From an uncultured Flavobacteriaceae bacterium (GTDB lineage Bacteria > Bacteroidota > Bacteroidia > Flavobacteriales > Flavobacteriaceae), in assembly GCA_947497245.1 (NCBI GenBank), contig CANMFO010000011.1, forward strand, positions 1 to 62,856: a DNA stretch of 62,856 nucleotides, given 5' to 3'. Positions 59,946 through 62,856 of this stretch are shown piece after piece. Both the position numbers and the translations under genes were made by a program. Every line of letters starts with the position of its first letter. Position 1 is the stretch's first letter. Below the pieces are notes generated by a model. The model worked only from the letters and a program-made list of their open reading frames with translations. It was not told the DNA's origin and searched no databases.

Positions 59946-62189
59946 ATGAAGTATCGAATGAAACTTGTTGTTTGGGGTATTTGTGCCTTGCTATTTCATT
60001 CAATCGTGTTTGTTTCCTGCACTAAAGAAGAAAAACCACCAACCATGGAGAAATTGGTGGCACAGGCTTATGCGAACATTAAGGTAGAACGATCGGTATA
60101 CCTTTTTAACAAGAAACGGGCCCTGTACTATGACAGTATTTCAAAAACAAATCCTCCCAATAAGTTCCTTTATGAAGGTAAAAATGCATACGAACTATTG
60201 AATGCGGGAGAAACAAAGGAAGCCATTCGAACCTTAAAATCGGTATTGGAGGGATTGGATGAAAAAAGTAAAGAATATGGCACCTACGCACCAGGCTTGA
60301 AACAAGTGCTTGCCCTGGCCTATATGAGACTTGGAGAGCAGGAAAACTGCATTGTGAACCACAATAACCGTTCGTGTATTGTCCCTATTGAAGAGGAAGG
60401 TGTTCATTCCATTGAAGAGGGTTCGTCCCGAGCAATTGAAATATATGAGGAATTATTGTTGGAAAATCCAAAGGACTACAGTTCAAGATGGCTCATCAAT
60501 ATTGCCTATATGACACTTGGCAGGTATCCGGACGAGGTGCCGCCCCAGTGGCTGGTGCCCGAAAGCGCATTTGACTCCGGAGAAAGCATAGAACGTTTTT
60601 TGGATAGGGCCCCGTCCTTGGGGATAGATGTAACAGGCTTGGCCGGGGGCGTCTGCATCGAAGATTTTGACAATGATGGTTTTTTGGACATCATCACTTC
60701 CTCATGGGGCCCGGAAGGGAACTTGCACTTTTTTCAAAACAATGGAAAAGATGGGTTTCTGGAAAGGACAAAGAAGGCGTTGTTGTCCAAAATTCCTGGA
60801 GGATTGAACATGGTCCATGCCGATTACGACAATGATGGGAATACCGATATACTGGTGTTGAGGGGAGCATGGTTTGAAAATGGCAAACTACCCAATTCAC
60901 TGCTTAGAAACAATGGCAACGGTACCTTTACCGATGTTACCATCGAATCGGGGATATTGAGTTTTAACGCTACCCAGACCGCCACTTGGAGCGACATCAA
61001 CAATGATGGATGGCTGGATCTTTTCATTGGCAATGAGTCCAATTTGAAAAACCCGGTGAACTGTGAACTATACCTAAACAACAAAAAAGGGGGGTTCACC
61101 GATATTACCATTGCCGCTGGATTGGGAAGCAAACTTATCGGCTGGGTCAAGGGATGCGCATTTGGAGATATTAATAACGATGGCTGGAATGATCTGTATC
61201 TGTCATTCTATAACAAGGCGAACAAGTTGTTTGTGAATAAGGGGGTCGGTCCTGACGAATTGCCGCAATTCGAGGACATATCAAAGACAGCGGGCATAGA
61301 ACGGCCCATAAAGAGCTTTCCTACCTGGTTTTGGGATTACAACAATGATGGTTGGTTGGATATTTTTGTTTCCGGATATCCGGTTGGGGAAGGTTCAAGT
61401 TCTTCCGCGGTGGTATTCACCAACTACATGAACATAAAACGGGGAGGGAATCCGAAAATATATCGAAATAAGGGTGATAATACTTTTGAGGAAGTTTCGC
61501 GACAATTGGGTCTGCAGGACGCCATTTTTACGATGGGTTGTAATTTTGGAGATCTGGACAATGATGGTTACGAAGACTTCTATCTCGGTACGGGGGATCC
61601 CGATTTGATGTCAATATACCCAAATCGGATGTTCAAGAATTTCCAGGGAGAAAAATTTCTTGACATTACCACTACCGGTGGCTTCGGCCATATACAAAAA
61701 GGACATGGTATAGGTTTCGGGGATTTGGACAATGACGGGGATCAAGACATTTATATGGTACTTGGGGGCGCCCATGATGGTGACGTTTTTCAAAATGCAC
61801 TTTTTGAAAACCCGGTGGGCAACAAGAACAATTGGATAACCATTAAACTGATTGGCATGCAATCCAATAGATCGGCAATTGGGGCGCGGGTGGTCCTACA
61901 AACGAAAAACAAGGACAGTAAAGAAAAAAAGTACTATCGTACCGTGACCACGGGAAGCAGTTTTGGGTCGTCCAGCCTACAACTTGAAATAGGTTTGCTG
62001 GATGCTATCGAGATTTCCAAACTGGAGATTCACTGGCCCAATAGGGAACAGTCCAAAAGTTCTTTTTTTGGTATCCCTATTAACCAAAGAATCGAAATAA
62101 GGGAAGGCCAGGACAGATGGCAGGAATTAAAGTATGGAACGGTCTCTTTTGATACCGGGGACCATCATAAAGAACATAGGATTAATTGA
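59946..62189 (+). CDS. VCBS/FG-GAP repeat lipoprotein (CRTAC1-like)
   Basis: A 747-residue lipoprotein (lipobox ending FVSC near residue 26). The N-terminal third (about 35-210) is helical, TPR-like (EAIRTLKSVLEGLDEKSKEYGTYAPGLKQVLALAYMRLG), followed by FG-GAP/VCBS repeats (about 225-640, with EDFDNDGFLDIIT, ADYDNDGNTDIL and SDINNDGWLDLFI) and an ASPIC/UnbV end (about 645-725, IGARVVLQ and IHWPN). It lies 8 bases after the preceding gene, so both belong to the susCD transcript. It may bind ligand with its partner; no enzymatic motif seen. Confidence 0.85.
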   Translation: MKYRMKLVVWGICALLFHSIVFVSCTKEEKPPTMEKLVAQAYANIKVERSVYLFNKKRALYYDSISKTNPPNKFLYEGKNAYELLNAGETKEAIRTLKSVLEGLDEKSKEYGTYAPGLKQVLALAYMRLGEQENCIVNHNNRSCIVPIEEEGVHSIEEGSSRAIEIYEELLLENPKDYSSRWLINIAYMTLGRYPDEVPPQWLVPESAFDSGESIERFLDRAPSLGIDVTGLAGGVCIEDFDNDGFLDIITSSWGPEGNLHFFQNNGKDGFLERTKKALLSKIPGGLNMVHADYDNDGNTDILVLRGAWFENGKLPNSLLRNNGNGTFTDVTIESGILSFNATQTATWSDINNDGWLDLFIGNESNLKNPVNCELYLNNKKGGFTDITIAAGLGSKLIGWVKGCAFGDINNDGWNDLYLSFYNKANKLFVNKGVGPDELPQFEDISKTAGIERPIKSFPTWFWDYNNDGWLDIFVSGYPVGEGSSSSAVVFTNYMNIKRGGNPKIYRNKGDNTFEEVSRQLGLQDAIFTMGCNFGDLDNDGYEDFYLGTGDPDLMSIYPNRMFKNFQGEKFLDITTTGGFGHIQKGHGIGFGDLDNDGDQDIYMVLGGAHDGDVFQNALFENPVGNKNNWITIKLIGMQSNRSAIGARVVLQTKNKDSKEKKYYRTVTTGSSFGSSSLQLEIGLLDAIEISKLEIHWPNREQSKSSFFGIPINQRIEIREGQDRWQELKYGTVSFDTGDHHKEHRIN

Positions 62190-62380
62190 GTATGTCTAGG
62201 ACAACTTTGATGATTTGTCCTTTTAATGGAACTGTCTTGAAAGCTTGGAAGACTGTAAACAGGAAGCAAGTTTTTGGGACGGCCTTGGGTTGACGTAGGA
62301 TATTGAAAGGTGGTAACATCCAAAAACTGGGGCGATCGCGCTACCATATGGACTTAATGCGATAGATAAAACTGGAATAG

Positions 62381-62856
62381 ATGAACATCAAAAAACTATT
62401 TTTTCACTTTTGTTTTGCCCTTGTATTGATTTCCATGGGATGTAGGGACAGATCGGCCCTCACGGGTATGGATGAGGTAAGGGCAAAGGACTATCCCGAG
62501 TACCAAAAAAAGACGCATTCGGCGCGGACGGAGATCTATTCCCCGGAGCGGGAACTTGCGGGCTTCAAGGTGCCCGAGGGCTTTGTCGTGGAACTGGTGG
62601 CCAGTGAGCGGGACGGTGTGGTCAACCCGATCGACCTGACCTTTGACGATGCGGGCCGGTTATGGACCCAGACTGCGATGATGTACCCTCTCGACCCGGT
62701 GGCCGACATACAGGGCTCCGATTTGTTGAAACTTATGGACGACCCTGCGGCCCAGGAACGGGACCCGAGCTTCAAGCGCATCCTGGACCTGTACCGTGGC
62801 AAGACCAAGGGGGACGACAGGATACTGGTGCTCTCGGACCTTTACGGCGGGGGCAC
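62381..62856 (+). CDS. PVC-type dehydrogenase lipoprotein, N-terminal part (cut by window end)
   Basis: A frame opens at ATG 62381 with a lipoprotein signal (lipobox ISMGC, Cys about residue 21) and stays open to the end of the window (158 codons). GFKVPEGFVVELVASE followed by NPIDLTFDDAGRLWTQTA matches the start of the propeller dehydrogenase domain of PVC-type CxxCH proteins, like the one at 25945-28863. The base composition is more GC-rich than the preceding genes. It starts 191 bases after the second VCBS gene and probably belongs to the same locus; its heme domain, if present, lies outside. Confidence 0.75.
   Translation, partial: MNIKKLFFHFCFALVLISMGCRDRSALTGMDEVRAKDYPEYQKKTHSARTEIYSPERELAGFKVPEGFVVELVASERDGVVNPIDLTFDDAGRLWTQTAMMYPLDPVADIQGSDLLKLMDDPAAQERDPSFKRILDLYRGKTKGDDRILVLSDLYGGG

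Noticed and set aside
1-62856. CRISPR arrays, rRNA genes, complete insertion sequences, prophage structural genes
   Set aside because: No repeat-spacer array, rRNA sequence, transposase or phage structural gene was recognised in either strand.

Overview
The window comes from a marine-type member of the Bacteroidota, most probably Flavobacteriaceae. The evidence is the SusC/SusD pair with FecR and an ECF sigma factor, a PorP/SprF-family gene, a BfmA/BtgA-type mobilization protein, a CTnDOT-like integrase, VCBS/ASPIC proteins, PVC-type CxxCH cytochromes, and promoter boxes that fit the phylum pattern TTTG-n19-21-TAnnTTTG. I cannot name the genus from sequence alone.

Positions 51-14053 look like a tRNA-Pro gene with an integrated genomic island of about 13.9 kb. 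The 3' end of the tRNA is imperfectly repeated at 14041-14053, and likely integrase arm sites sit inside both ends. The island carries an IntDOT-like integrase, a mobilization protein, an AraC regulator diverging from a six-gene sugar-acid operon (TIM-barrel isomerase/epimerase, HPS/KGPDC-like enzyme, FGGY gluconokinase-like kinase, VOC protein, GMC oxidoreductase, 6-phosphogluconolactonase-like lactonase), and three AT-rich accessory genes (RES-domain protein, HEPN-like protein, unknown zinc-ribbon protein). The last two of these genes are each followed by copies of a ~55-bp repeat, which gives a gene-cassette layout.

Positions 14.3-25 kb hold a 5'-truncated PorP/SprF gene next to a GC-rich foreign-looking block, then an exported amine-oxidase-like flavoprotein, a TonB-dependent receptor and an agmatine-deiminase-like lipoprotein (a plausible polyamine cluster), a LytS/LytTR two-component pair, and a large MG2-like exported protein.

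Positions 25-36 kb form a sugar catabolic locus. A GntR/UTRA regulator lies between two minus-strand operons: CxxCH cytochrome plus Tat-exported TIM-barrel protein, and Gfo/Idh/MocA, SDR, ROK, SIS, FAD oxidoreductase and phosphotriesterase-like hydrolase. The same palindrome, TTGTACGTACAA, lies in front of both operons, so one GntR regulon is likely.

Positions 36-49 kb contain an AraC/epimerase/metallo-beta-lactamase-fold operon, a TPR protein, a gene desert with a candidate structured ncRNA on the minus strand, a 1148-residue VIT-VWA-TonB-plug-TPR-DUF2135 fusion protein, and an L-fuconate-type operon (AraC, L-fuconate dehydratase, SDR, L-lactate-dehydrogenase-like flavoprotein).

Positions 49 kb to the end are a SusC/SusD locus with its own sigma/anti-sigma pair, two long VCBS/ASPIC lipoproteins and the start of a second PVC-type dehydrogenase that runs off the window. 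No recognisable glycoside hydrolase or polysaccharide lyase is visible in that part.
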